Positions 8,178 through 16,242 of a stretch of 64,000 nt of DNA are shown in pieces. The stretch covers positions 186,001 to 250,000 of the forward strand of contig NZ_SACR01000004.1 of NCBI RefSeq assembly GCF_004016505.1. The letters are read 5' to 3'. This DNA is from Rubrivivax rivuli. GTDB taxonomy: Bacteria > Pseudomonadota > Gammaproteobacteria > Burkholderiales > Burkholderiaceae_C. The notes beneath the pieces were generated by a model that made no database searches, had not been told where the DNA came from, and saw only the letters and a list, made by a program, of their open reading frames with translations. Numbering within the stretch: position 1 is the first letter of the stretch; each line of letters begins with the position of its first letter. The translations under genes were made by a program, and so were the position numbers.

Positions 8178-10166
8178 GGGGGATGTGTCTTCTGCCAGCT
8201 TGAAGCGCGACACCGCCTTGGCCAGGTCTTGAGCCTGCTGCTGCAGCGAGGCCGAGGCGGCGGCGGTCTGCTCCACGAGCGCGGCGTTCTGCTGCGTCAT
8301 CTGGTCGAGGTCGGTGACCGACTTGCTGACCTGCCGCACGCCCTCGCCCTGCTGCGAAGCGGCCGTGGCGATGTCGCCGATCAGCGCGCCGATCACGCCG
8401 ACGCCGCCCACCACGGTCTGCATCTCGCGCCCGGCGTTCTCGACCACCCCTGTGCCGGCGTTCACCTTCTCCACCGTGTCGGTGATGAGCGACTTGATCT
8501 CGCGCGCCGCGGTGGCACTGCGCTGCGCGAGGCTGCGCACCTCGCTGGCCACCACCGCGAAACCGCGGCCCTGCTCGCCGGCGCGGGCGGCTTCCACCGC
8601 AGCGTTCAGTGCCAGGATGTTGGTCTGGAAGGCGATGCCGTCGATGGTGCCGATGATGTCGCCGATGCGCTTGGAGGCGGCGTTGATCTGCGCCATCGTC
8701 GTGACGGCGTCGCCGATCACGCGGCCGCCACGGTCGGCGGCGTTGGCGTTGTCCGAGGCCAGCGCGGTGGCGCGCTGGGTGTTCGAGGCCGTGTTCTCCA
8801 GCGTGGCGTTGATCTGTTCCAGCGAGGCCGCGGTCTGCTGCAGCTCGGCCGCCGTGCGTTCGGTGCGCGTGGACAGGTCCAGCGAGCCCGAGGCGATCTC
8901 GGTGCTGGCGTGAACGATGCCGTCGGATGCGCTGCGCACCTCGTGCACGATGCGGCGCATCGAGTCCTGCGTGCGCGCCAGGGCCAGCATCAGGTGGGCG
9001 GCTTCGTCCTTGCCCCAGGGGCGGGGCGACTGTGTCAGGTCGCCGTCGGCCATGCGGTCGAGGTGGCGCGCCACCTCTTCCAGGCCACCGTCCATCACGC
9101 GGGCGAAGCACACGAACAGGTAGGCGCCGAGCAGCAGCGCGGTGACCGTGATCACGAAGCGTGCATTGCGCCCCGTCTCCAGGGCCGCCACGCGGGTCGC
9201 CAGCAGGCCGTCGATGGCGGGCAGGGCCGAATCGAAGACCGTGAAGTAGGCCTTCACGGCTTCGTGGCCGGCCTTGTAGACCTCGGCCGGCTCCATCGAG
9301 ATCTTCATCATCTCGGTGACGTCGGCCGTGGCGTGGAACTTCAGCGCCTTGTCCAGCCCGCTGAGGTCGATCTTCTCCTTCAGTGACGGGTTGGCGGCGA
9401 AGGCGCGTTCGAGGGCCTCCTTCGCATCCTGGATGCCGCTGGCGGTGCGTGCGCTCCACACGGCATGGCGCTTGTACTGCTCGGGGCTGTCCAGGCCCGC
9501 CTTGGCCAGCGCGTAGGTGCCCCAGCCCCACAGCTGGCCCAGGTCTTCGCTGGTCTTGGGCAGGTTCACGAACACCGCCATGATGGTGTAGAGCGAATCG
9601 AGGTCGGGGTCGAGCACCAGGTTCGATTCGTCGGTGATGCCTTGCAGCACCTTCAGCGAGGCCTCGGTCACCGGGCCGAAGACGGTACGGCCCTTGTCGT
9701 CGGCGCCGTTCTTGCTGCTGGCGGTGGCCACCCAGGCGCTGCGCATGGCTTCGACGCGGGGCGACAGCACCAGCGGGTCGCCGGTGCTCTGGAGGTGGGC
9801 TTCCATGGCCGTGAGGGCCTGGTCCACCCGGCCGCGCGCGGCGCTGTAGTCCTGGCTGACGTCGAAGCCGCCGAGCATCGCGCGCGTGGCGTTGCGCGTC
9901 TCCAGCACCCCCAGCAGCACCGGCACGAACTGCTGCATGGCCGCCACGCCAACGCGTTCTTTCTGAGAGAACTCCACCTGCGCCTGCTTCTCGGCCAGGT
10001 AGGCCGTGCCCAGCACCAGCGCCGGCAAGAGCAGCACGGCCGAGATCAGCAGCGCCTTGGTCCTGAAGCGCAGCTGGCGGAACAGGCGTATGCCCGGTGC
10101 CCAGAGGCCGTGGTAGCGGAAGAGTTCGCCCGGGCCGTTGTGCCAGGAGGCTGATGTGGTGGACAT
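8166..10166 (-). CDS. Methyl-accepting chemotaxis protein
   Basis: 666 residues with a transmembrane helix at about 37-57, a long helical periplasmic sensor domain (about 60-330), a second transmembrane helix near 335-355, HAMP ([24 protein letters not shown]) and a cytoplasmic signalling hairpin containing the highly conserved [20 protein letters not shown] and [18 protein letters not shown]. It senses an unknown ligand and controls the CheA kinase. The C-terminal methylation-enzyme pentapeptide is absent. The sensor resembles the four-helix type with a nearby internal methylated-helix region. It stands alone, without other che genes in the window, behind a sigma-28-like promoter. Confidence 0.95.
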   Translation of the reverse strand: MSTTSASWHNGPGELFRYHGLWAPGIRLFRQLRFRTKALLISAVLLLPALVLGTAYLAEKQAQVEFSQKERVGVAAMQQFVPVLLGVLETRNATRAMLGGFDVSQDYSAARGRVDQALTAMEAHLQSTGDPLVLSPRVEAMRSAWVATASSKNGADDKGRTVFGPVTEASLKVLQGITDESNLVLDPDLDSLYTIMAVFVNLPKTSEDLGQLWGWGTYALAKAGLDSPEQYKRHAVWSARTASGIQDAKEALERAFAANPSLKEKIDLSGLDKALKFHATADVTEMMKISMEPAEVYKAGHEAVKAYFTVFDSALPAIDGLLATRVAALETGRNARFVITVTALLLGAYLFVCFARVMDGGLEEVARHLDRMADGDLTQSPRPWGKDEAAHLMLALARTQDSMRRIVHEVRSASDGIVHASTEIASGSLDLSTRTERTAAELQQTAASLEQINATLENTASNTQRATALASDNANAADRGGRVIGDAVTTMAQINAASKRIGDIIGTIDGIAFQTNILALNAAVEAARAGEQGRGFAVVASEVRSLAQRSATAAREIKSLITDTVEKVNAGTGVVENAGREMQTVVGGVGVIGALIGDIATAASQQGEGVRQVSKSVTDLDQMTQQNAALVEQTAAASASLQQQAQDLAKAVSRFKLAEDTSPALS

Positions 10167-10235
10167 GGGAACTCCGAGAAGGGGGTGGTGCTGCCGGGCG
10201 GCTCGAACCGTCGCCGCGGCTTTCCTTGCCCGGAA

Positions 10236-10262
10236 CTATCGGCCGCGCTGCCCAGGCCTGAA
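10236..10262 (-). promoter_or_regulatory. Sigma-28 (FliA)-type promoter for the chemotaxis receptor
   Basis: On the minus strand TTCA, 15 bases, GCCGATAG matches the flagellar-class consensus TAAA-N15-GCCGATAA in spacing and in seven of eight bases of the -10 element. It lies about 70 bases upstream of the receptor ATG. Receptors are often transcribed by this sigma factor, so the match is biologically reasonable. Confidence 0.6.
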
Positions 10263-10352
10263 GCCGGAAATTTCGTCGCGAAAGCCGCTCTTGTCATCAA
10301 GCCGTCACGAAGCGCTGAAGTGCGCGCCACGCGCGGGGGCGGGCCGGCGCGC

Positions 10353-12932
10353 TCAGCGCAGTTCGATCTGCGTGCCGCGCACGCCGCTGGCGCGCAGCTC
10401 GCCCATCTCCTCCAGGCCCAGGATTTCCCAGCGGTGCACGCCGCCCCAGGACGATTCGTCGTTGTGATACAGGAAGCTGCGCCCTTCGTGCCGCACGAGC
10501 CAGGGGCTGAAGGCATTGCCGCTGAGCCCGGGCACGGGCTGGCTGTCGCCCTGGGTGCTGGGCCGCCCGAACTGGCCCACGAAGAGCCCGTTGTCCAGGA
10601 AGTGCATGAACTGGTTGGCCTGGCCGACGCGGCCGTTGCCCAGATCGGTGTAGAACTCGCCGTGGTAGCCGTAGACCACCTGGCGCCCGCTGACCATGGC
10701 GACGTTGCCGCCGTAGTGGATGTTGCTGTCGCTGGCCCGGGTCTGGAAGCTGCCCTTGCCGTCCAGCGGGCCGCTGGGGCTGGCCTGCCAGGCCCAGGTG
10801 CCGCTGCCGACGCCGGCGGCGCCCAGGTGGAAGCCTTCGTTGCCGCTCACGCCGGGGTCGAAGCTGATGACCAGGCCCGTGTCGGTCAGCGGCCAGCGGG
10901 GACCCATCACGCCAGTGTAGGTGCCCATGCGGTGGAAGGGCGCGCCGCTGCTGCGCGGCAGCGAGGCCAGCACCGTGCCGCTGGCGGCCCAGCGCGGCGA
11001 GCCGTCGCTGCCGTGGCCTTCCAGGCGGCGGCGCATGACGTGCTGCCGGTCGCCATCGTCCACGGCCCAGTGCAGGTCGCCGTTGCCTTGCATCACCTCG
11101 GCAGTGCGCGTGGCGCTGGCGGGCTGCAGCGTCTGCAGCGGGCGGACGCGCCCGTCGCTGCCCAACTCCACCAACCAGGCCACGCCCCTCACGTTCATCT
11201 GCGCGTAGCTGCGCCCGTTGGAAAGGGTGTGCACGGCCGTGAAGCCGCCCCAGTGCAGGTTGGCCGCATGCTCGTCGCGCAGCGAGGCAGGCAGCGCCGG
11301 CAACCAGTTGTGCACCAGCCGCCAGGCCGGGCGGCCGTCGGAAGCAGGCTGGGCCGCGACCTCGAACTCCAGGAAGTTGGCGAAGACGCGCTGCGGCCGG
11401 GCGGTGTCCACGGCCGCGGTGTAGGAGGCCGGCAGCCAGGCCACGGAAGCCACCACCGCGCCTTCGGGGCTGAAGCGCTGCAGCCGGTTGTTGCAGGTGT
11501 CGGCCACCCAGACGTGGCCCTGGCCGTCTACGGCCAGGGCGCTGTGCGCGGTGCCCGCGGCGGCCGTGAAGCACAGGCGGTCGGGCGTGGCCTCGGCCTG
11601 GCCTGCCAGGCCCCCGCGCCGGCCGAGGCTGCGGTCGGCCTGGCCGGTGCGCAGGTCGAGGCGACGCACCGCCTGGGCGGCACCGCCTTCGGCCACCCAG
11701 AGGCGCGCCGCATCGGCGGGGTCGGCGGCCAGCGCCAGGGGTTGGTCCAGCCCGCCGAAGCGCCCCACTTCGCGCGGGGTGCCGGCGATGTCGGTGTAGC
11801 GCAGCACCTCGTTGGCGCCGGTCAGCCAGAGGTCGCCGTCCGCGCCCATGGCCAGCTGGTTGCGCCCCTCGGGCGCCAGCGGTGCGCGCCACTCGGAGAG
11901 CAGGGCGCCGCTGAGCTTGTCGTACACCCGCACGCGCTGCTCGGCCGCGTAGGCCACCGCCAGCAGGCGGCCCTGCCGCTGCACGGCCAGCCCGGTGGGC
12001 AGGGCCTGGCCTTCGGGGCGGTGGGCGATCACGCTGGGGTAGGTCTGGTCGGGGTAGCAGCGCTGGGTGCCGGCCCAGGCGTTCAGGCACAGGGCCTGGC
12101 CCTGCGGGAAGTTCAGCATCTGCCCGTCGGCCAGGCGGCGCGCGAACACGAAACCGGCCTTGCTGATGCCGCCGGTCTGCGCCAGGTACAGGGCCTGGCC
12201 GTCGCTGGCCACGAGGCCGATGCCGGTGAACGGGTCGGTGTGCCTGACGGCGGCCTGCACGCGCTGGGGCTCGCTGGTGCGCAGCCCGCTCAGCGAGGAC
12301 TGGGCCTCGTTGTAGCCCAGCGCGATGTGCAGCTGCTCGCCGTCGGCGGCCAGGCTGGCCGGCGGCTGGAAGGAACGCTGCGGCACCTGGCCCGGGGCGG
12401 CCGTGCTGTTGCCCACCACGCCCTGCCACACGTAGCGGACATCGTGGTGCACCACGCGCACCGAGACCTCGGCGGCGCTGGCGATCTGCCCGTCGTCCTG
12501 GCGAAGGTCCCACTGGCGCGTGTGGCGCCCGGCTTCCAGGCGTTCGCCGCGCCACAGGGTGCGCAGCAGGCGGCCGTCGGCAGCGAAGATGCCGGCGCTG
12601 GTGGTGCGGGCACGGTCGAGCGTGAAGGCGAAGCTCAGCGTGTTCGGCTCGACACTGGCCGCCGGTGGCGGGCCGGTGTCACTGCCTGGCGGGGGCGTTG
12701 CGGCCGGGCTGGCATTCGCGGCGGCCACGGTGACTGGCGTGGCTGCGCCCACGCTGGCGGCCCGTGTTTCAGCGCCAGCACCGCCGCCGCCCCCGCCCCC
12801 GCCGCAGCCGGCCAGGCAAGCCAGGGCGATCAGGCCGGCGCTCAGCGCCATGGCGGGCCGCGCCGCGGGCCGGCGGCGTGTGGGGACAAGGGCTGCGGCA
12901 TGGCCGCCGAGTGTGCCTTCGGGCAATGACAT
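10353..12932 (-). CDS. NHL/beta-propeller lipoprotein with polyglycine tether
   Basis: About 859 residues from the ATG at 12932; an ATG at 12851, giving a more compact signal peptide, is also possible. A basic segment and hydrophobic core lead to the lipobox LAGC, and the Cys is followed directly by eight glycines, a flexible tether. The body contains repeated NHL/SMP-30-like blades (LAVDGQGHVWVADTCNNRLQRFSPEG; LAADPADAARLWVAEGG; AMGADGDLWLTGANEVLRY). Such propellers bind proteins or carbohydrates and may be catalytic. The protein is probably outer-membrane or surface attached. No partner is evident, though it lies between the chemotaxis receptor and the regulator that faces the secretion locus. 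Confidence 0.75.
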   Translation of the reverse strand: MSLPEGTLGGHAAALVPTRRRPAARPAMALSAGLIALACLAGCGGGGGGGGAGAETRAASVGAATPVTVAAANASPAATPPPGSDTGPPPAASVEPNTLSFAFTLDRARTTSAGIFAADGRLLRTLWRGERLEAGRHTRQWDLRQDDGQIASAAEVSVRVVHHDVRYVWQGVVGNSTAAPGQVPQRSFQPPASLAADGEQLHIALGYNEAQSSLSGLRTSEPQRVQAAVRHTDPFTGIGLVASDGQALYLAQTGGISKAGFVFARRLADGQMLNFPQGQALCLNAWAGTQRCYPDQTYPSVIAHRPEGQALPTGLAVQRQGRLLAVAYAAEQRVRVYDKLSGALLSEWRAPLAPEGRNQLAMGADGDLWLTGANEVLRYTDIAGTPREVGRFGGLDQPLALAADPADAARLWVAEGGAAQAVRRLDLRTGQADRSLGRRGGLAGQAEATPDRLCFTAAAGTAHSALAVDGQGHVWVADTCNNRLQRFSPEGAVVASVAWLPASYTAAVDTARPQRVFANFLEFEVAAQPASDGRPAWRLVHNWLPALPASLRDEHAANLHWGGFTAVHTLSNGRSYAQMNVRGVAWLVELGSDGRVRPLQTLQPASATRTAEVMQGNGDLHWAVDDGDRQHVMRRRLEGHGSDGSPRWAASGTVLASLPRSSGAPFHRMGTYTGVMGPRWPLTDTGLVISFDPGVSGNEGFHLGAAGVGSGTWAWQASPSGPLDGKGSFQTRASDSNIHYGGNVAMVSGRQVVYGYHGEFYTDLGNGRVGQANQFMHFLDNGLFVGQFGRPSTQGDSQPVPGLSGNAFSPWLVRHEGRSFLYHNDESSWGGVHRWEILGLEEMGELRASGVRGTQIELR

Positions 12933-13064
12933 GGGGCGCGTTCGGAGCGAGCGCCTGTGCGCGCCCGATGCCCCGGGATATCGGCCCCGGCCTGCCGAAC
13001 TGATGGCCCGGGCCCCCCGGCCTTGTGCCGTTTGGAACACGCAGGGACCGGGGTATCGAGAGGT

Positions 13065-13087
13065 CTGTCACAGCGCGCCCCTAGGCT
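13065..13087 (+). promoter_or_regulatory. Pho half-site plus -10 upstream of the EpsA-like regulator
   Basis: CTGTCAC (13065-13071), 10 bases, then TAGGCT (13082-13087). The heptamer equals the Pho-box half-site consensus and has the spacing to the -10 expected for PhoB-activated promoters. The upstream half-site is not recognisable. The -10 lies 7 bases before the ATG, so the mRNA could be leaderless. Confidence 0.45.
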
Positions 13088-13094
13088 CGGTGCC

Positions 13095-13892
13095 ATGCCG
13101 GACCTGCGACTCAACGACCTGCGCCGCCACCAGTTTTCAGAGGTGGTGGAAGGCGCGCTGCGCGTCGATACCCGGCAGCAGTTCTTCAGCTGGCTGCAGG
13201 GCCCGGTGCAAGGGCTGGTGCCCCACGAGGTGCTGCTGTGCGGCGTGCGGGGCGCTGCGGGTGCACGGCTGGAACTGCAGCACTTCAGCGCCAGCCGCTA
13301 CTTCGGCCCCGCGCAGCTGCACGCCCTGGCCGCCGAGGCCGGTGGCCTGGTTCGCGTGCTGATGGGCTCGCCGCGGTGGGCGCACGAGGTGCTGTTCTGC
13401 GAAGGATCAGAAGAGCCCGGGGCTGCCGGGCGCGCCGGCGAGCCCTTCGTCGACCCAGGGCCCCTGGCGCGGCTGGTGCGGCACAACGAGCTGAAGAACC
13501 TCGCCGCCCGCCTGTTGCCGGCGACGGACGGCGGGCCTGCAGGCTGCTACGCCTTCGGCCGCCTCACGCATGCGCTCGACGCCCGGCTGCAGCACGGCGT
13601 GGAACTGGTGGTGCCGCACCTCCACCAGGCCTACATGCGTGTGCTGCACCACGAGCGCGGTGCGGCGCCCGCAGCGCGCCCCGCCGCTGACGGCCTGGTC
13701 ACGCAGCGGCAGCAGGAGATCCTGTCGCTGGTCAAGCTCGGCAAGACCAACGACGAGATCGCCAGCGTGCTGTCGTGCAGCCCCTGGACCGTGAAGAACC
13801 ACGTGCAGAACATCCTGCGCCGCCTGGGCACCTCCAGCCGCGCGCACGCCGTGGCGCGCGCCATCAGCCTGGGCATCCTGCAGCCGGATTGA
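13095..13892 (+). CDS. LuxR-family transcriptional regulator, EpsA-like
   Basis: 265 residues. The N-terminal ligand- or partner-binding region (RQQFFSWLQGPVQGLVPHEVLLCG) is of the type found in EpsA, a proposed exopolysaccharide regulator. The C-terminal LuxR helix-turn-helix spans about 200-260 (QRQQEILSLVKLGKTNDEIASVL...WTVKNHVQNILRRLG). The start is the ATG at 13095, which places a -10-like hexamer 7 bases upstream. It converges on a second protein of the same type, 24 bases away on the other strand. Both likely tune surface polysaccharide or secretion genes. No autoinducer synthase is present in the window. Confidence 0.85.
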   Translation: MPDLRLNDLRRHQFSEVVEGALRVDTRQQFFSWLQGPVQGLVPHEVLLCGVRGAAGARLELQHFSASRYFGPAQLHALAAEAGGLVRVLMGSPRWAHEVLFCEGSEEPGAAGRAGEPFVDPGPLARLVRHNELKNLAARLLPATDGGPAGCYAFGRLTHALDARLQHGVELVVPHLHQAYMRVLHHERGAAPAARPAADGLVTQRQQEILSLVKLGKTNDEIASVLSCSPWTVKNHVQNILRRLGTSSRAHAVARAISLGILQPD

Positions 13893-13916
13893 GGCCCGGG
13901 CCGTGCCCCGCCGCGC

Positions 13917-14798
13917 TCAGAGCAGGCCGCGCGACATCGCCATGGCCACCGCGTGGGCGCGGTTGCTCGCGCTGAGCTTGCGCAGGATCTTCTGGATGTG
14001 GTTTTTCACCGTCAGCGCGCTGATGCCGAGGTTCAGGCCGATCTCCTGGTTGCTCTGCCCCTCCCGCGCACAGCGCAGGATCTGGCGCTCGCGCTCGGTC
14101 AGCGGCTGGCTGGCCGCCGGGGCGGCGGCTGCGATGTCGGGCTGCATCACCGCCTCGGGGCTGCCGCGCTTGCTCAGGATCTCGTTGATCTCCACGTTGC
14201 GCCAGGTGGCGTGCAGGTAGGGCATCAGGCGCTCCAGGTGCAGCAGGCTTTCGCCGGCGCGTGCGGCAGAGGCCGGCGCGCCCAGCAGCAGGAAAAGGCT
14301 CTCCAGCTCCATGGGCCGCTGCGGGCGCGCCACCCCGTGCAGCAGCCATGGGTTCTTGCCCAGCACCTGCGTCACGCTGGCTGCGGCACCCTGGGCAGCG
14401 GCCGGCAGGCGTTCGGGGTCCAGCGCCAGTGCGCGCGCGCCGCCGCGCACCCAGGCCGCGCTCACGGCCTCCAGCAGGCTGCCTTCGTTGTCGGTCAGGG
14501 CCTGCAGGGCCGGTGGCGGCAGCACCACGCTCTGGAAGGCCGTGAAGCACAGGCGCCGCTGCGCCCGCGAGTAGGCGCCGCACACCAGCACCTGGTGCGG
14601 CAGCAGGGCGCTCAGCGACCCCTGGCTCCAGACGAAGAACTGCGAACGCCGCAGCACCGCGGGCGCGGTCTCCACCAGCCGCACCAGGGCTTCGCTGTCG
14701 CGAGCAGACAGGTGCGCGCCCGAGGACGCCCTCTCGTCATCGGGCGGCAGCTGCGCAGGTTTGAGGATCGCTTCGGAAGGCGTGGGCGTGGTGTTCAT
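13917..14798 (-). CDS. Second EpsA-like LuxR regulator, last gene of the secretion operon
   Basis: 293 residues with the same plan as the convergent regulator: an N-terminal EpsA-type domain (SQFFVWSQGSLSALLPHQVLVCG) and a LuxR helix-turn-helix near the C-terminus (LTERERQILRCAREGQSNQEIGLNLGIS). The two proteins share the F-S/V-W-x-Q-G motif and VKNH-x-Q-x-ILR, so they are paralogues. Its ATG overlaps the stop of the upstream pseudopilin gene by 4 bases (ATGA), so it is translationally coupled to the type II secretion operon. That suggests feedback between secretion-gene expression and the regulator, which is inference. Confidence 0.85.
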   Translation of the reverse strand: MNTTPTPSEAILKPAQLPPDDERASSGAHLSARDSEALVRLVETAPAVLRRSQFFVWSQGSLSALLPHQVLVCGAYSRAQRRLCFTAFQSVVLPPPALQALTDNEGSLLEAVSAAWVRGGARALALDPERLPAAAQGAAASVTQVLGKNPWLLHGVARPQRPMELESLFLLLGAPASAARAGESLLHLERLMPYLHATWRNVEINEILSKRGSPEAVMQPDIAAAAPAASQPLTERERQILRCAREGQSNQEIGLNLGISALTVKNHIQKILRKLSASNRAHAVAMAMSRGLL

Positions 14799-15343
14799 CG
14801 AGGTGCCCTTGGCAGCGGTGATGGCGGTGATGGCGGAGATGGCGGTGATGGCGGCGATGGCCGAGAGGCCGGGGGCGGCGCGGCAGGGCCGGCGGGCACG
14901 AAGACCCAGTCGCCCACGGTCTGCAGGCGGCCCGCCGCGCCTTCGCGCAGCGCGGCCGCGGGCAGCCTGCGCAGGGCCGGCCTGGCGCTGCGGCTGTGCA
15001 GGGCCACGATGCGGCCGGCGCTGTCGCGTTGCAGCACCCAGTCGGCCCGGCCCGTGAAGGGGTCGGTGTACAGCCGCCGCAGGTGGTGCGCGGGCGCGGC
15101 TTGGCGCGGGTCTTCCAGCAGCTCGGCCAGCGTGGCGGGCGCGCCGGGCTGCCCCGGCGGCGTGTGGTCGCGGTAGGCGCCCAGGGCCTGGCTGAATTCG
15201 CGCCCGCGGAACAGCAGCTCGGCTTCCTGCTCGCGCTGCTGCGCCAGGCTCCAGTGCTGGCCAACGGCTGCCAGCCCGGCGCCCATCGCAGCCAGCACGA
15301 AGAGCAGCAGCAGGTAGCTGAAGCCGCGTTCACCACTCGGCAT
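14795..15343 (-). CDS. Pseudopilin-like protein with Pro-Ser repeat tail
   Basis: 182 residues. The start at 15343 has a strong GGAGG site 5 bases upstream and overlaps the previous gene by 14 bases. A GERGFSYLLLLFVLAAMGAGLA start resembles a prepilin-peptidase site (G then F) and hydrophobic helix, but lacks the usual Glu at +5. The middle part (LEDPRQ..YTDPFTGRADWVLQ) resembles the DP-P/TG motif of the other pseudopilins. The tail is PSPPSPPSPPSPPSP, encoded by 9-base repeats. It likely belongs to the secretion pseudopilus. Confidence 0.75.
   Translation of the reverse strand: MPSGERGFSYLLLLFVLAAMGAGLAAVGQHWSLAQQREQEAELLFRGREFSQALGAYRDHTPPGQPGAPATLAELLEDPRQAAPAHHLRRLYTDPFTGRADWVLQRDSAGRIVALHSRSARPALRRLPAAALREGAAGRLQTVGDWVFVPAGPAAPPPASRPSPPSPPSPPSPPSPLPRAPR
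14818..14862 (-). repeat. Near-perfect 9-bp tandem repeats coding Pro-Pro-Ser
   Basis: About five copies of a 9-base unit, read on the plus strand as GGTGATGGC with single changes (GGAGATGGC, GGCGATGGC). They encode the Pro-Ser-Pro tail of the pseudopilin. Copy-number slippage would lengthen or shorten the tail without a frameshift. Confidence 0.75.
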
Positions 15344-15737
15344 ACAGCCCTCCATCGCGCGAGCGGCCGGCGGCACCGCTGCGCACGTCGGCCACCGGCC
15401 CCGTGAGCACCGCGTCGGGCGGCGGCGCCACCAGCACCCAGCCGTCCTTGCGCCCGGTGAGCGGGTCTTCCGGCACGCTGCGCAGGTAGCGTGCGTCCAC
15501 CAATTCCTGCAGGCTGCCGGGGTAGCGGCCGCGGTCGGCGGCATAGCGGTCGATGGCGTCGCGCAGCGTGGCCAGCGAACTGCGCAGCGTCGTCTCGCGC
15601 GCACGCTCCACGCTGTTGAAGTAGCGCGGCGCGGCAATGCTCACGAGCAGCGCGACGATGGCCATCACGACGATCAGCTCGATCAGCGTGAAGCCGCGCC
15701 GGTGCGCGCGGGCGGGCCTGGCTTCACCACTGCGCAT
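15330..15737 (-). CDS. Type II secretion pseudopilin (GspG/H-like)
   Basis: 135 residues from the ATG at 15737, overlapping the upstream gene by 14 bases. RRGFTLIELIVVMAIVALLVSIA is a textbook type IV prepilin signal: cleavage after Gly, Phe at +1, Glu at +5. The C-terminal part (GRYPGSLQELVDARYLRSVPEDPLTG) is of the GspG type. It should be cleaved and methylated by a prepilin peptidase, which is not in this window, and be incorporated into the pseudopilus. It is one of three pseudopilins clustered at the end of the operon. Confidence 0.9.
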   Translation of the reverse strand: MRSGEARPARAHRRGFTLIELIVVMAIVALLVSIAAPRYFNSVERARETTLRSSLATLRDAIDRYAADRGRYPGSLQELVDARYLRSVPEDPLTGRKDGWVLVAPPPDAVLTGPVADVRSGAAGRSRDGGLYAEW

Positions 15738-16242
15738 AGCGGCTGCCATCCAGCGCGGCCAGGGCGCTGCGCGAGTACACGTCGAAGACATCGGCGCCAG
15801 GCTGGGGGGCGTCGGGCGGGCTGGTGCTGGCGCGCAGGCCCCAGCTCTCGTGCGCGGGCAGCGCGGGGTCGGCGAAGGGGTCGCGCGGCAGGCGGCGCAA
15901 CAGGTACAGCCGCTGCGCGCTGCTGGGCTGGCCCTGCGCGTCGAGCACCGGCACGCCCTGCACCAGGCTCTGCAGGTTGGGCGGGTAGGGCGTGCCCCCG
16001 GGGCCGGCGGCCACGCGGCGCTGCAGCACGGCGCTGCGGTGCTCGTCGATGGCGCCGCGGATCTCGCGCAGCGCCTGCCGCAAGGCGGCTTCCTGCGCGC
16101 GGCGCAGCGCCAGTTCCTGCAGCGGCTGCGCGGCCATCACCAGCACCCCCAATAAGGCCAGCACCACGATCATCTCGATGAGCGTGAAGCCCCGGCTGCG
16201 TGCAGGGCCGGGCGGCTGCTTCCGTGCGGGCCCGGGCTTCAC
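15724..16242 (-). CDS. Type II secretion pseudopilin (GspG/H-like)
   Basis: 172 residues, start overlapping the secretin stop by 4 bases. The prepilin signal is SRGFTLIEMIVVLALLGVLVMAA with Phe +1 and Glu +5, preceded by a basic leader of about 17 residues. The globular part contains YPPNLQSLVQGVPV and RRLPRDPFADP, the same DP-F/L motif as its neighbours. It is a likely minor pseudopilin of the secretion apparatus. Confidence 0.9.
   Translation of the reverse strand: MKPGPARKQPPGPARSRGFTLIEMIVVLALLGVLVMAAQPLQELALRRAQEAALRQALREIRGAIDEHRSAVLQRRVAAGPGGTPYPPNLQSLVQGVPVLDAQGQPSSAQRLYLLRRLPRDPFADPALPAHESWGLRASTSPPDAPQPGADVFDVYSRSALAALDGSRYAQW

Noticed and set aside
10185..12929. A 914-residue plus-strand ORF opposite the propeller lipoprotein
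   Set aside because: Low-complexity composition, no motif or ribosome site. The minus strand has a signal peptide, lipobox and NHL repeats.
14818..14862. Possible CRISPR-like array
   Set aside because: The 9-bp units are contiguous, without spacers, and code for a Pro-Ser tail.
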